From positions 1 through 57,926 of the forward strand of contig CABUZJ010000006.1 in the NCBI GenBank assembly GCA_902496015.1: a stretch of 57,926 nucleotides of DNA. Reading direction: 5' to 3'. The notes under the pieces are model-generated. The model was not told where the DNA came from and did not search any database. It was given only the letters and a program-made list of their open reading frames with translations. Source of the DNA: an uncultured Eubacteriales bacterium (GTDB taxonomy: Bacteria > Bacillota > Clostridia > Christensenellales > UBA1242). The position numbers and the translations under genes were made by a program. This document shows positions 41,645 through 49,892 of the stretch, in pieces (position 1 is the stretch's first letter; every line of letters begins with the position of its first letter).

Positions 41645-42856
41645 ATGAAAATTTTAGTTGTAAATTCAGGAAGTTCATCAGTTAAATATCAATTAATTGA
41701 CATGGAAAATGAGAAAGTTTTAGCAAAGGGGCTATGCGAAAGAATCGGTATAGACGGAAAATTTACTCATAAATGGGGAGATAATAAAAAGGTTCAAAAT
41801 ATTCCACTTGCAAATCATTCAGTTGCAATGGAATATGTTTTAAATGCGCTTGTTGATAAAGAAACAGGTGTTATATCGAACCTTAGTGAAATAGATGCCA
41901 TTGGCAATAGAATTGTGCAAGGCGGTGCAATTTTTACAAAAAGCACACTTGTTACAGATAAAGTAGTGGAAGACATTAGAAGTTTAACACCACTTGCACC
42001 ATTACACCAACTTGCTCATATAGCTGGAATAGAAGCATGCAGAAAGCTATTACCTAATACACCGCAAGTTGTTGTTTTTGACACTGTTTTCCACACAAGC
42101 ACTATGCCTGCTTATGCATATAGATATGCTGTTGATGAAAAAGCATACAAAGAATGGGGAGTTAGGAAATATGGTTTTCATGGATCTTCTCATAAATATG
42201 TTTCTCAAATAATGGCAGAAAAATATGGAAGCCTTGGCAAATTTATCGTTTGTCATATTGGCAATGGTTCATCTTTATGTGCTATAAAAGATGGCAAGTG
42301 CCAAGACACTTCAATGGGTTTTACGCCACTTGAAGGTTTAATTATGGGTTCTAGAAGTGGCGATATTGACCCAACTGTTATAGATACATATTGTAAAAAC
42401 ACTGGCAAAAGTGCCGAAGATGCTGTTACATGGTTAAACAAAAAGTGCGGACTTTTGGGTGTGAGTGGTGTTAGTGAAGATATGCGTGATATAGAGAGCA
42501 TTGCATTTAGTGATGAACAGAGTGAAAGGGCAGAGAATTGCAGATTAGCACTTGCTATGTGTGCTTATAGAGTAAAAAAATATATTGGTAGTTACATGGC
42601 AGTTTTAGGTGGTGCAGATGCAATTGCATTTACCGCTGGTGTGGGCGAAAATGGTTGGGAATTTAGGCAAAGCGTATGTGATGGACTTGAAGGATTAGGC
42701 GTTGTGATAGATAAAGAAAAAAATAGAAATGCTAAGCGTGGTGAATATGCAGAAATTTCAGCCGACGAAAGCAAAACAAAAATTTATGTTATTCCAACTA
42801 ATGAAGAAATTATGATAGCAAGGGAAACAAAACAAGTAATTAATAGTTTGAAATAA
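41645..42856 (+). CDS. ackA: Acetate kinase
   Basis: Transfers the phosphate of acetyl phosphate to ADP, yielding acetate and ATP. 403 residues of the ASKHA fold: VNSGSSSVKYQLID at residues 5-18, NRIVQGG (~83), HTSTMP (~171), HIGNGSSLCAIKDG (~203), and the adenosine site AFTAGVGENGWEFR (~325). AAGGAGTTATT precedes ATG 41645. With pta it gives substrate-level ATP, which fits an anaerobic fermenting host. Confidence 0.97.
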   Translation: MKILVVNSGSSSVKYQLIDMENEKVLAKGLCERIGIDGKFTHKWGDNKKVQNIPLANHSVAMEYVLNALVDKETGVISNLSEIDAIGNRIVQGGAIFTKSTLVTDKVVEDIRSLTPLAPLHQLAHIAGIEACRKLLPNTPQVVVFDTVFHTSTMPAYAYRYAVDEKAYKEWGVRKYGFHGSSHKYVSQIMAEKYGSLGKFIVCHIGNGSSLCAIKDGKCQDTSMGFTPLEGLIMGSRSGDIDPTVIDTYCKNTGKSAEDAVTWLNKKCGLLGVSGVSEDMRDIESIAFSDEQSERAENCRLALAMCAYRVKKYIGSYMAVLGGADAIAFTAGVGENGWEFRQSVCDGLEGLGVVIDKEKNRNAKRGEYAEISADESKTKIYVIPTNEEIMIARETKQVINSLK

Positions 42857-42882
42857 CGAGTAGATAAATATTTAAAAAATAA

Positions 42883-42911
42883 TTGACAAAATGGAAAAGG
42901 CGTTATATAAT
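42883..42911 (+). promoter_or_regulatory. Promoter of DUF177-rpmF
   Basis: Perfect TTGACA (42883-42888), 17-base spacer, perfect TATAAT (42906-42911). It overlaps two apparent start codons of the longer open frame (TTG 42883 and ATG 42910), which therefore cannot be translated from this transcript. Confidence 0.8.
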
Positions 42912-42939
42912 GAAACACGCAGAAAACAATAACACTGGA

Positions 42940-43422
42940 ATGTTCGATTTAACACAGGTTTTTGTAAAATCACCATGCAAAGAAAATTTTGCTTATGAAT
43001 TTTTGCCTAATGATAGTTGGATAGGAAATAACCCATACAAGTTTTTAGGTAAAGGACAATTTACTGGCAAAATTTGGTTTGAAGATAAGTTACAAATGGA
43101 AGGTGCGATTATAATTCCAATGCAATTTATTTGTTCAAGATGTGGTGCTAACTTTGAACAAAATTTGTTCATACCTGTAAATGAAATTATTTTAGAAGAA
43201 GATGATGGCGAACATTTTAGTTCAAGTGGCAACAAAATTGATTTAAACTATATGGTTGCCCAAATTGTTGCAACAAATATACCAACGCAAGCACTGTGTA
43301 ATGAAAATTGTTTGGGTGTATGCCCACATTGTGGTGTAAATCTTAACGAACAAAATTGTGATTGCGATAAAAAACTTAGGGGGAACAATCCCTTTGCAAG
43401 TTTGATGGATAAATTTAATTAG
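42940..43422 (+). CDS. DUF177 (YceD/YlbN) family protein
   Basis: 160 residues from ATG 42940. The family is linked to 23S rRNA accumulation and is nearly always encoded before rpmF, as here. It has two CxxC pairs (ICSRCGANF at mid-protein; CLGVCPHCGVNL near the end, followed by NEQNCDCD), so zinc binding is likely. I reject the upstream ATG 42910 because it overlaps the -10 box; from 42940 the protein begins MFDLTQVF, as DUF177 proteins usually begin. No clear ribosome site precedes 42940, which is a weakness. Confidence 0.8.
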   Translation: MFDLTQVFVKSPCKENFAYEFLPNDSWIGNNPYKFLGKGQFTGKIWFEDKLQMEGAIIIPMQFICSRCGANFEQNLFIPVNEIILEEDDGEHFSSSGNKIDLNYMVAQIVATNIPTQALCNENCLGVCPHCGVNLNEQNCDCDKKLRGNNPFASLMDKFN

Positions 43423-43434
43423 GAGGAAATTAAA

Positions 43435-43635
43435 ATGGCAGTACCTAAATGTAAAGTTTCAAAAAGCAAAGGAAGAAGCAGAATTGCTAATTGGAAAGCA
43501 AGCACACCAACTTTGGTTGAGTGCCCAAATTGTCATGAAAAGAAAGCAAGCCATGCCGTTTGCCCTAACTGTGGATACTATAATGGCGAAAAGAAAGCCT
43601 TAGTTCGTGCAGATAAGAAAAAAGAAACAAAATAA
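43435..43635 (+). CDS. rpmF: 50S ribosomal protein L32
   Basis: 66 residues, zinc-ribbon form: MAVPKCKVSKSKGRSR, then ECPNCHEKKASHAVCPNCGYYNG with two CPNC pairs. AGGAGGAAATT precedes ATG 43435, 12 bases after the DUF177 stop. A terminator follows. The tail is a few residues longer than in Bacillus. Confidence 0.96.
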   Translation: MAVPKCKVSKSKGRSRIANWKASTPTLVECPNCHEKKASHAVCPNCGYYNGEKKALVRADKKKETK

Positions 43636-43650
43636 ATTATAAAATTTTAA

Positions 43651-43680
43651 GAACAAGATTTAATTACTTGTTCTTTTTTA
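43651..43680 (+). terminator. Intrinsic terminator after rpmF
   Basis: GAACAAG / CTTGTTC stem, 9-base loop, T6 tail. Confidence 0.85.
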
Positions 43681-43730
43681 TTTAATTATTTTATAAAATT
43701 TGTTAAAATTTATAAAAGGAGTAAGAATTT

Positions 43731-44420
43731 ATGGAAGAAAAAAATAATAATGGAGAAAACAGCCAATTATCTTTATCTAATGAAAAGAACGATGTGAAAA
43801 ATGATACTAAAAATGAAGTGCAACTTAGTTCACATTATATCAGCCAATCAGCAAGACCATTAGCACAAGCAACAAGTATATTAAGTATTATTCAAAGTGT
43901 ATTAGTTTCTTTATTTTTAATCTCAATGATTATTGTTGTTGTTATTGCTTTTGCTATTGCGGTTATAAGCGTTCAAGGGATTAACCCAAATGTTAACTTA
44001 GCAACTATTGGTTTTGCTGGGCTTGCAGGAACAATAGCCTATGTTGTTTTAGGCATTATTTTATTAATAACAATTATTATATCTATTATTCTAATGGTAT
44101 GGACTATTAAAGATGCTAAAAACACATCAAAAACTAAATTTTATAACAGTGAACTTTTTGCACTAAATAAAAAAGTAATGACATCAATAGTTGTCAATTT
44201 TATATTATTTGCATTGTTTGTTGGGGTGTCTATATTTCTTATAATTAAACAGCAAATATTGATTGCAATTATAATGATTATTATTTCATTGATTTATGCC
44301 ACTATATCGACATTAAAAATTATTGATTTAAAAAAATGTAAAGAAAAATATAAAACTTTAAGTGAAGATGAAAAAGCACAAGTTTATAATTATTATTTAT
44401 CATTAAAAAATACAAAATAA
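43731..44420 (+). CDS. Membrane protein of unknown function (four helices)
   Basis: 229 residues. A polar Asn/Lys/Glu-rich N-terminus (1-40) precedes four membrane helices (about 50-80, 93-120, 143-165 and 168-188); a short charged cytosolic tail ends with DEKAQVYNYYLSLKNTK. No family recognised; DUF4231- or DUF4870-like small membrane proteins have similar layout. AAAAGGAG precedes ATG 43731. It is a single-gene unit between terminators. Confidence 0.6.
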   Translation: MEEKNNNGENSQLSLSNEKNDVKNDTKNEVQLSSHYISQSARPLAQATSILSIIQSVLVSLFLISMIIVVVIAFAIAVISVQGINPNVNLATIGFAGLAGTIAYVVLGIILLITIIISIILMVWTIKDAKNTSKTKFYNSELFALNKKVMTSIVVNFILFALFVGVSIFLIIKQQILIAIIMIIISLIYATISTLKIIDLKKCKEKYKTLSEDEKAQVYNYYLSLKNTK

Positions 44421-44426
44421 AATCAT

Positions 44427-44457
44427 AAAAAGCACTCTTAATTAAGAGTGCTTTTTT
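44427..44457. terminator. Bidirectional terminator, membrane protein / cmk
   Basis: AAAAAGCACTCTTA directly followed by its complement and a T6 run. The cmk stop codon (44442-44444) lies at its centre, an economical overlap of coding end and terminator. Confidence 0.88.
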
Positions 44458-45119
44458 ATGTAGTTAAGAACAATACCTTTTACTTCATTAACTATTTCTT
44501 CTCTACTTTGATTAGAAGTGTTTATAATTATTGCGCCTTTTGGCACAATAAGAGGAGAAATTTTTCGATTTGTGTCCTCTTGGTCACGAGCAATCAATTC
44601 TTTTTTCACTTCACTTAACGATATTTTAGAATTGGTTTTTAAGTAATCTTGTAGTCGCCTTTTGGCTCGCACATCAATATCAGCAGTTACAAAGAATTTT
44701 ATATCTGCATTAGGGAAGACAACACTTCCAATATCTCTACCATCAACAACAATGTTTTTGCACTCGTCTGCAATTTTGTGTTGAAGATATCGAGCAATCT
44801 CTCTTATTTTAGGAATTTTAGAAATGATTGCAGAAACAGAAGTTACTTCTGGTGTTCTTAACTCTAAGACTACCTTTTTGCCATTTAAATACATTTCACT
44901 TAAACCATTATCAACTTTAATTTCAATTTTGGTATTATTTTTAATATGGTCGGTAATCTTATCTTCTTGGTGGGGATCCAATTTAGCAATGGTAATTGAA
45001 AGAGCCATTGCTCTGTAAATTGAACCACTGCTTAAAAAAGCATAGTTTAAATTTCTTGCTAATTGTTTACCTAAGTAACTCTTTCCAGAGCCCGAAGTTC
45101 CATCAATTGCAATTATCAT
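44442..45119 (-). CDS. cmk: Cytidylate kinase
   Basis: Phosphorylates CMP and dCMP with ATP. 225 residues from the ATG at 45119, beginning MIIAIDGTSGSGKS with the P-loop GTSGSGKS, then SSGSIYRAMAL, the substrate region VDGRDIGSVVFPNADIKFFV (~147), RAKRR and RDQEDTNR. I prefer the ATG to an in-frame GTG at 45128 because GGTGGGA lies right before it and family members begin at this point. Confidence 0.93.
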   Translation of the reverse strand: MIIAIDGTSGSGKSYLGKQLARNLNYAFLSSGSIYRAMALSITIAKLDPHQEDKITDHIKNNTKIEIKVDNGLSEMYLNGKKVVLELRTPEVTSVSAIISKIPKIREIARYLQHKIADECKNIVVDGRDIGSVVFPNADIKFFVTADIDVRAKRRLQDYLKTNSKISLSEVKKELIARDQEDTNRKISPLIVPKGAIIINTSNQSREEIVNEVKGIVLNYIKKHS

Positions 45120-45248
45120 TTGTCCCACCTACTTTATATTATTCATTATTTTTTATTAGTGTAACACAATTTAAAACTTTTACAAACAAATTATATATTT
45201 TATTTTGATTTTTACTATATTTGTTTTAAAATAAATAAGAGGAAAGAT

Positions 45249-45866
45249 ATGGCAAAAGGGAAGCCTAATATTTTTGTAAGATTAATTTGCTTTATAGTAT
45301 TTTTGGTTTTACTACCTATTTTTTTGGTTTACTTTTTAATAAGGGCAATTGTAAAACATGTTAAATATAAAAAATGGAAAAAAGAAGGCGAAACTGGCAG
45401 AAAATTAATTTTATCAAATGATATAACAAGCATAGATTTAATGGAAGGTTATGAGTTTGAAGAATATTTAAAATCGCTTTTCTTTTATAACGATTATGCA
45501 GTTGAAGTTACCCCTAAAAGCCGAGATTATGGTGCAGACTTAATTTTAATTCGTGGGCAAGAAAAAATTGTGGTTCAAGCAAAAAGATATAATAAAACTG
45601 TGGGTAGTAAATGCGTTGCAGAAATAGTGGGTGCTATGAAACACTATAACGCAACGGAAGGCTGGGTTGTTAGCAATTCGCATTTTTCAAGCCAAGCCGA
45701 AACCCTTGCAAAAGAAAATCAGGTAAGGCTTATAGACAGGGAAGAACTTATGGAACTTTCTAGAAATGTTTGCGAGAAATTAAGAATAAGTAATAACACT
45801 GGCGAAGTGGCTTATATGTCTGCCTATAATGGTGGCGGTGCAGACGGCAATAGTTATAGAATTTAG
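45249..45866 (+). CDS. Membrane-anchored Mrr-type restriction endonuclease-like protein
   Basis: 205 residues. One N-terminal membrane segment (about 9-33) is followed by basic residues, then a PD-(D/E)xK nuclease domain of the Mrr_cat type (about 63-170). GYEFEEYLKSLFFYNDY has the conserved Glu, SRDYGADLILI the catalytic Asp and IVVQAKRYNK the QxK; the tail GWVVSNSHFSSQA and LIDREEL is typical. These proteins cut modified or foreign DNA, though many membrane-tethered ones have unknown roles. A Gly-rich tail ends the protein. AGAGGAAAGAT precedes ATG 45249. Confidence 0.85.
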   Translation: MAKGKPNIFVRLICFIVFLVLLPIFLVYFLIRAIVKHVKYKKWKKEGETGRKLILSNDITSIDLMEGYEFEEYLKSLFFYNDYAVEVTPKSRDYGADLILIRGQEKIVVQAKRYNKTVGSKCVAEIVGAMKHYNATEGWVVSNSHFSSQAETLAKENQVRLIDREELMELSRNVCEKLRISNNTGEVAYMSAYNGGGADGNSYRI

Positions 45867-45901
45867 AAAAAAAAAGAGATTTTTGTTATAATTTAAACTT
45901 T

Positions 45902-45932
45902 AAGCACATTTGTTGGCAATGTGCTTTTTTTA
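45902..45932 (+). terminator. Intrinsic terminator after the Mrr-like gene
   Basis: AAGCACATT / AATGTGCTT stem with 7-base loop and T7 tail. Confidence 0.82.
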
Positions 45933-46018
45933 TTGATTTTTTTGATTAAATACAAGTTTTCTTTCATATACTACAAATAAGCCAAATTACAATTAATCAA
46001 AAAAGGAAATCTTATTTA

Positions 46019-46792
46019 ATGTGGGAATTTACTTTAATTTATAATAAGGAAAAAGCATGCTATCTTGATTTTATTTATTCTAAACTTGAAAGCCAAGTTA
46101 AATTTGTTAATGGTATTATTATTAAACAAAATTTTGCGGGAAGGGCAAGAATAAGCATAGCAGTGCCTAAAAAACAAAAAGATTATTTTGTTTTACTTTT
46201 ACTTGAACTTGTTAGTGAAGTTATAACACAAGATTTTAAATATGAATTCTTAGATAACAACCTTGGTTTGACTATTTCTAATCAATTAACAAAAGTGGCA
46301 TTTGTTAAGGCATTAACAGTGTTTGACAAACAAACTGATAAAGATTTAATAAAAAAACAACTGATTTTTGAAACCGAACTTAATATTGATAGTTTTTATT
46401 ATTTTAAACTTGATGAATTAAGAAAAAGATGGCAAGAAATTTGCTTGCTTGTTAGAGATAATATTGGGACATTACAAGCAACAGATAGTTTAGGCGATTT
46501 ACTTAAATTTTTAATAAAAACAAGTGAAATTAATTTTGATGAAGTACATGTTTACAAAAAAAATCAAAATTATGTTATAACCGACAAACTTAATCAGCCT
46601 ATAAATATTATTTCTTCAATAAATCATGGGCATAATCAGGAATGCACGCTAGAAGATTTAATTGCATTAAGCCCTGCTAAAATTATTTTGCATGACGAGA
46701 AAAATACAAATGAGCCATTTTTTGACTATATTTTTAATCTTTTTGATGATAAGGTTAGTTTTAAATTTAGCAATATAGAAAATATTTTATAA
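46019..46792 (+). CDS. ytxC: YtxC-like sporulation-associated protein
   Basis: 257 residues, soluble. The family signature region is SFYYFKLDELRKRWQEICLL near residue 125, and the C-terminus has the SPAKIILHD and FNLFDDKVSF strand-helix pattern. YtxC is sporulation-linked in Bacillus/Clostridium and usually sits immediately upstream of thrS, exactly as here. Molecular role unknown. The start is ATG 46019 with AAAAAGGAAATC 10 bases upstream. Confidence 0.75.
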   Translation: MWEFTLIYNKEKACYLDFIYSKLESQVKFVNGIIIKQNFAGRARISIAVPKKQKDYFVLLLLELVSEVITQDFKYEFLDNNLGLTISNQLTKVAFVKALTVFDKQTDKDLIKKQLIFETELNIDSFYYFKLDELRKRWQEICLLVRDNIGTLQATDSLGDLLKFLIKTSEINFDEVHVYKKNQNYVITDKLNQPINIISSINHGHNQECTLEDLIALSPAKIILHDEKNTNEPFFDYIFNLFDDKVSFKFSNIENIL

Positions 46793-46796
46793 ATAC

Positions 46797-46825
46797 TTGA
46801 CAAATTTTTTTGTTGTGAATATACT
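46797..46825 (+). promoter_or_regulatory. Promoter of the thrS T-box transcript
   Basis: TTGACA (46797-46802), 17-base spacer, TATACT (46820-46825). It begins just after the ytxC stop codon. Confidence 0.82.
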
Positions 46826-46831
46826 ATTTTT

Positions 46832-47043
46832 AGTTTAATTAGCAGACAAGTAGGTTTTGTTAATCGTTTCACAGAGAACTTGCCCTTTTGGCTGGAAGGC
46901 AGGCAAACAAACAAAGTTGAAACCACTGCATAAAAAATTAACTAACATCTTAATAAAAGTGGCTAAATTTTAGCAAATAAGGTGGAACCGCGGAAATAAT
47001 TTTCGTCCTTATAACCATGTTTTTTGGTGTAAGGGCGTTTTTT
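46832..47043 (+). promoter_or_regulatory. T-box riboswitch upstream of thrS
   Basis: The T-box bulge sequence AAGGTGGAACCGCGG is at 46979-46993, followed by the terminator stem CGTCCTTA...TAAGGGCG (47004-47036) and a T7 run. In the stem I region GAAACCACT contains ACC (46922-46924), a threonine codon in the position expected for the specifier; that reading is inference. Uncharged tRNA-Thr would bind specifier and bulge, favour the antiterminator and allow thrS expression. Confidence 0.93.
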
Positions 47044-47063
47044 AATGCAAAAAGGAGGAAAAT

Positions 47064-48968
47064 ATGAAAATTCAATTAAGAGATGAAATTAGGGAATATC
47101 CAAAGGGAACAACAGTTGAAGAGATTGCAAGAAGTATAAGCGAGGGTCTTGCAAGAGTTGCCGTTTGCGGAAAAATTGGTGACGACTTAGTAGATTTACA
47201 AACTAAATTAACGCAAGATGCAAACCTTACAATTATTACAAATAAAGACCCAGAGTATAAGTTAATTATGCGTCATACCACTGCGCATATTTTAGCGCAA
47301 GCAGTTAAAACTATTTACCCAACAGCAAAACTCGCAATCGGCCCAGCAACTAATGAAGGATTTTACTATGATTTCGATTTCAAAACACCTATCACACAAG
47401 AAGATCTTTCTAAAATTGAAGCAGAAATGAAGAGAATAATAAAAGCCAATTTTGAAATTAAGCGTAAAGAAATTTCTCGTGAAAAAGCAATAAAACTTAT
47501 GGACGAAAACGACGAGTCATTTAAAATTGAATTGATTGATGCAATCCCAGAAGGTGAAAAGATTACTATGTATACCCAGGGTGATTTTTTCGACATTTGC
47601 CGTGGTCCACATCTTAAAAGCACAGGGCTAATTAAAGCCTTTAAACTTACAAAACTTGCAGGTGCTTATTGGCGTGGAGATGAACATAATAAAATGTTGA
47701 GCAGAATATATGGCGTTGTGTTTGAAAAAGCAAGTGAAATGGAAGAATATTTTAAAATGCTTGAAGAAGCAGAAAAAAGAGACCACAGAAAACTTGGTAA
47801 AGAATTAGACTTGTTCTTTTTAAGTGATTATGCACCAGGTATGCCATTTTTCATGCCAAAAGGTCAAATTGTTATTAATGAATTGATTAAGTTTTGGCGT
47901 GAAGAACATGAAAAAGCAGGCTATGTTGAAATAACTACACCTATTGCTTTAAACCGTGAACTTTGGGAAAAGTCAGGTCATTGGGACCATTACAAAAAGA
48001 ATATGTATACATTTAATGTTGAAGATGATACTTTTGCAATAAAACCTATGAACTGTCCGGGTGGAATGCTTTATTATAAAGAAAGAATGCATAGTTATAA
48101 AGAATTTCCATTAAGAGTTGCAGAACTTGGGAAAGTGCACAGGCATGAAGCTAGTGGAACTTTGCATGGACTATTTAGGGTTCGTTGTTTTACCCAAGAT
48201 GATGCTCATATTTTCATGACACCCGAACAAATTGAAAGCGAAATAGCAAATATTATTAAATTAGTAGATAATATGTATAAGGTGTTTGGCCTTGAATATC
48301 ATTTAGAATTATCAACAATGCCAGATAATCATATTGGCGAAATTGCTGAATGGGAACATGCTGAAACTTGCCTTAAAAATGCACTTAATCATTTGGGTAA
48401 AGATTATGTTATTAATGAAGGTGATGGGGCATTTTATGGTCCTAAAATAGATATTCATATTAAAGATGCAATTGGAAGAACTTGGCAATGTGGCACAATT
48501 CAATTAGACATGCAATTGCCAAAGCGATTTGACCTTGAATATGTTACAGCCGATGGAAGTCGAAAAGAACCAATAATGGTGCATAGGGTTATTTATGGGT
48601 CTGTTGAAAGATTTTTTGGCGTAATCACTGAACATTTTGCAGGAGCATATCCACTTTGGTTAAGCCCAGTTCAGGCAATAGTTATGAATGTTAGTGAGAA
48701 AAGTGAGCAATATGCAAAACAAATTGCTAATAAATTAAAGGAAGCGGGAATTAGATGTGAAGAAGATATTCGTGCTGAAAAAATTGGATATAAGATAAGG
48801 TCAGCACAAATGCAAAAAATTCCTTACATGATAATTGTTGGTGAAAATGAAGTTGCAAATAACACTATTTCAATAAGAAAGCGAGGAAACATTGAAGAAA
48901 AAAATGTTAATTTAGATGAACTTATTATGAAATTAAAAGAAGATATTAATAACAGAACTATAAATTAG
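47064..48968 (+). CDS. thrS: Threonyl-tRNA synthetase
   Basis: 634 residues, class IIa. Domains in order: TGS (1-60), the editing domain with RHTTAHILAQAVK (HxxxH near 73-77), the catalytic core with motif 2 (RHEASGTLHGLFRVRCFTQD ~355) and motif 3 (VHRVIYGSVERFFGVITEHF ~505), and the C-terminal anticodon-binding domain (QAIVMNVSEKSEQYAKQI). Zinc ligands Cys (NCPGG, ~328) and His are present. AAAGGAGGAAAAT precedes ATG 47064. The T-box controls it alone; no other gene follows in the unit. Confidence 0.97.
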   Translation: MKIQLRDEIREYPKGTTVEEIARSISEGLARVAVCGKIGDDLVDLQTKLTQDANLTIITNKDPEYKLIMRHTTAHILAQAVKTIYPTAKLAIGPATNEGFYYDFDFKTPITQEDLSKIEAEMKRIIKANFEIKRKEISREKAIKLMDENDESFKIELIDAIPEGEKITMYTQGDFFDICRGPHLKSTGLIKAFKLTKLAGAYWRGDEHNKMLSRIYGVVFEKASEMEEYFKMLEEAEKRDHRKLGKELDLFFLSDYAPGMPFFMPKGQIVINELIKFWREEHEKAGYVEITTPIALNRELWEKSGHWDHYKKNMYTFNVEDDTFAIKPMNCPGGMLYYKERMHSYKEFPLRVAELGKVHRHEASGTLHGLFRVRCFTQDDAHIFMTPEQIESEIANIIKLVDNMYKVFGLEYHLELSTMPDNHIGEIAEWEHAETCLKNALNHLGKDYVINEGDGAFYGPKIDIHIKDAIGRTWQCGTIQLDMQLPKRFDLEYVTADGSRKEPIMVHRVIYGSVERFFGVITEHFAGAYPLWLSPVQAIVMNVSEKSEQYAKQIANKLKEAGIRCEEDIRAEKIGYKIRSAQMQKIPYMIIVGENEVANNTISIRKRGNIEEKNVNLDELIMKLKEDINNRTIN

Positions 48969-48998
48969 AAATTATATCCATTAATTTTAAAATCAATA

Positions 48999-49026
48999 TT
49001 GACATTTGTTATAAAAAATGTATAAT
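48999..49026 (+). promoter_or_regulatory. Promoter of the two-gene unit 49051-49639
   Basis: TTGACA (48999-49004), 16-base spacer, TATAAT (49021-49026), 24 bases before ATG 49051. Confidence 0.78.
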
Positions 49027-49050
49027 TTTAATTAATTAATGGGGTTTATA

Positions 49051-49317
49051 ATGGTTGAAGATAAGAATCAATCTATTCGCTTTAAGGTATTGCACGAAGC
49101 GGACGATATAACAACAATAAAAGATTTTCATGGTTTAACATTAGATATAGCAAGAATAAATCAAGGTTCGCTTATCGGTGTTTGGTTATTTTTAACAAAT
49201 GGAGATAATAGTTTTGCAGTTAGATATGGAATAAACACCTCAACAAAATTAGCTGAAATGTTGGCTAATGACATTGTTTATGAATTTAACAATCAAGAAG
49301 ACCTCGAATTAAATTAA
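49051..49317 (+). CDS. Small hypothetical protein (88 residues)
   Basis: An acidic soluble alpha/beta protein with no recognised family; core segment TLDIARINQGSLIGVWLFLT. ATG 49051 has TGGGGT six bases upstream; a longer frame from ATG 49039 has no ribosome site. It is the first gene of a pair with its own strong promoter, between thrS and the infC leader. Confidence 0.6.
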   Translation: MVEDKNQSIRFKVLHEADDITTIKDFHGLTLDIARINQGSLIGVWLFLTNGDNSFAVRYGINTSTKLAEMLANDIVYEFNNQEDLELN

Positions 49318-49327
49318 GGAGATTAAA

Positions 49328-49639
49328 ATGAGAAATCAATTTAATAATAAGCAAAGAGATTATTATAATAGATTAGACAGGTATGATAACTTAGATAGTT
49401 TAAAAGTTAATAATTTGTCACGAAAACTTGATTATAGAGATTATGAAATATTCATAGAGAGAATTGCAGGGAATAATAACATTGAAGATGGAATTTATGT
49501 TTTTATAAAGAAACCAGCAAATAAATTAAAATCTTTTTATGGTGAATATAATAAAACTGAAAGTTTTAAATTTATAGAAATGGAAGTAAAAGATTATATC
49601 GATATGGAATTATCGAGTGAAATGGAAAAAGATTTGTAA
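49328..49639 (+). CDS. Small hypothetical protein (103 residues)
   Basis: Very polar, rich in Asn, Asp, Tyr, Arg and Lys, with no membrane segment. It starts with a repeat-like RDYYNRLDRYDNLDSL stretch and continues as a small alpha/beta domain with IEDGIYVFIKKP. AAGGAGATTAAA precedes ATG 49328, 10 bases after the preceding gene. No family recognised. Confidence 0.6.
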   Translation: MRNQFNNKQRDYYNRLDRYDNLDSLKVNNLSRKLDYRDYEIFIERIAGNNNIEDGIYVFIKKPANKLKSFYGEYNKTESFKFIEMEVKDYIDMELSSEMEKDL

Positions 49640-49644
49640 AACAC

Positions 49645-49672
49645 TTGACAAAAATCTTTTTTATGATAAACT
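49645..49672 (+). promoter_or_regulatory. Promoter of the infC-rpmI-rplT operon
   Basis: TTGACA (49645-49650), 16-base spacer, TAAACT (49667-49672). It overlaps the end of the preceding small gene's gap and precedes the L20-type leader. Confidence 0.55.
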
Positions 49673-49689
49673 TATTATAGTATTTTCGA

Positions 49690-49834
49690 AGAGGAAGGCC
49701 ACTTCTCACCAAGCGAATGAAAGATTTTTCTTGGTAAACATCATTTAATTTGCTAATTTTATTGTATTTTCAATAAAATAGTTTTGGCAATAAGTGGGAA
49801 AGAAGATGGCAAATAATGTCATCTTTTATTTTTT
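49690..49834 (+). promoter_or_regulatory. L20-type leader with attenuator upstream of infC
   Basis: The leader has the layout of Firmicute infC-rpmI-rplT leaders, where L20 binds an rRNA-like structure and promotes premature termination. CCACTT (49699-49704) can pair with AAGTGG (49792-49797) to close a long helix. Directly after it, AAGATG / CATCTT (49803-49825) and a T-rich tail form an intrinsic terminator well before the infC start. Confidence 0.72.
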
Positions 49835-49892
49835 GAAAATACAAGTTTTATGCGATAGTGCTTGCTAGGCAAGCGATAAGGAGGACAAAACT

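Noticed and set aside
48312..48503. Minus-strand open frames inside thrS, dnaK, pta and ackA
   Set aside because: All are antisense shadows of highly conserved genes without ribosome sites or recognisable products.
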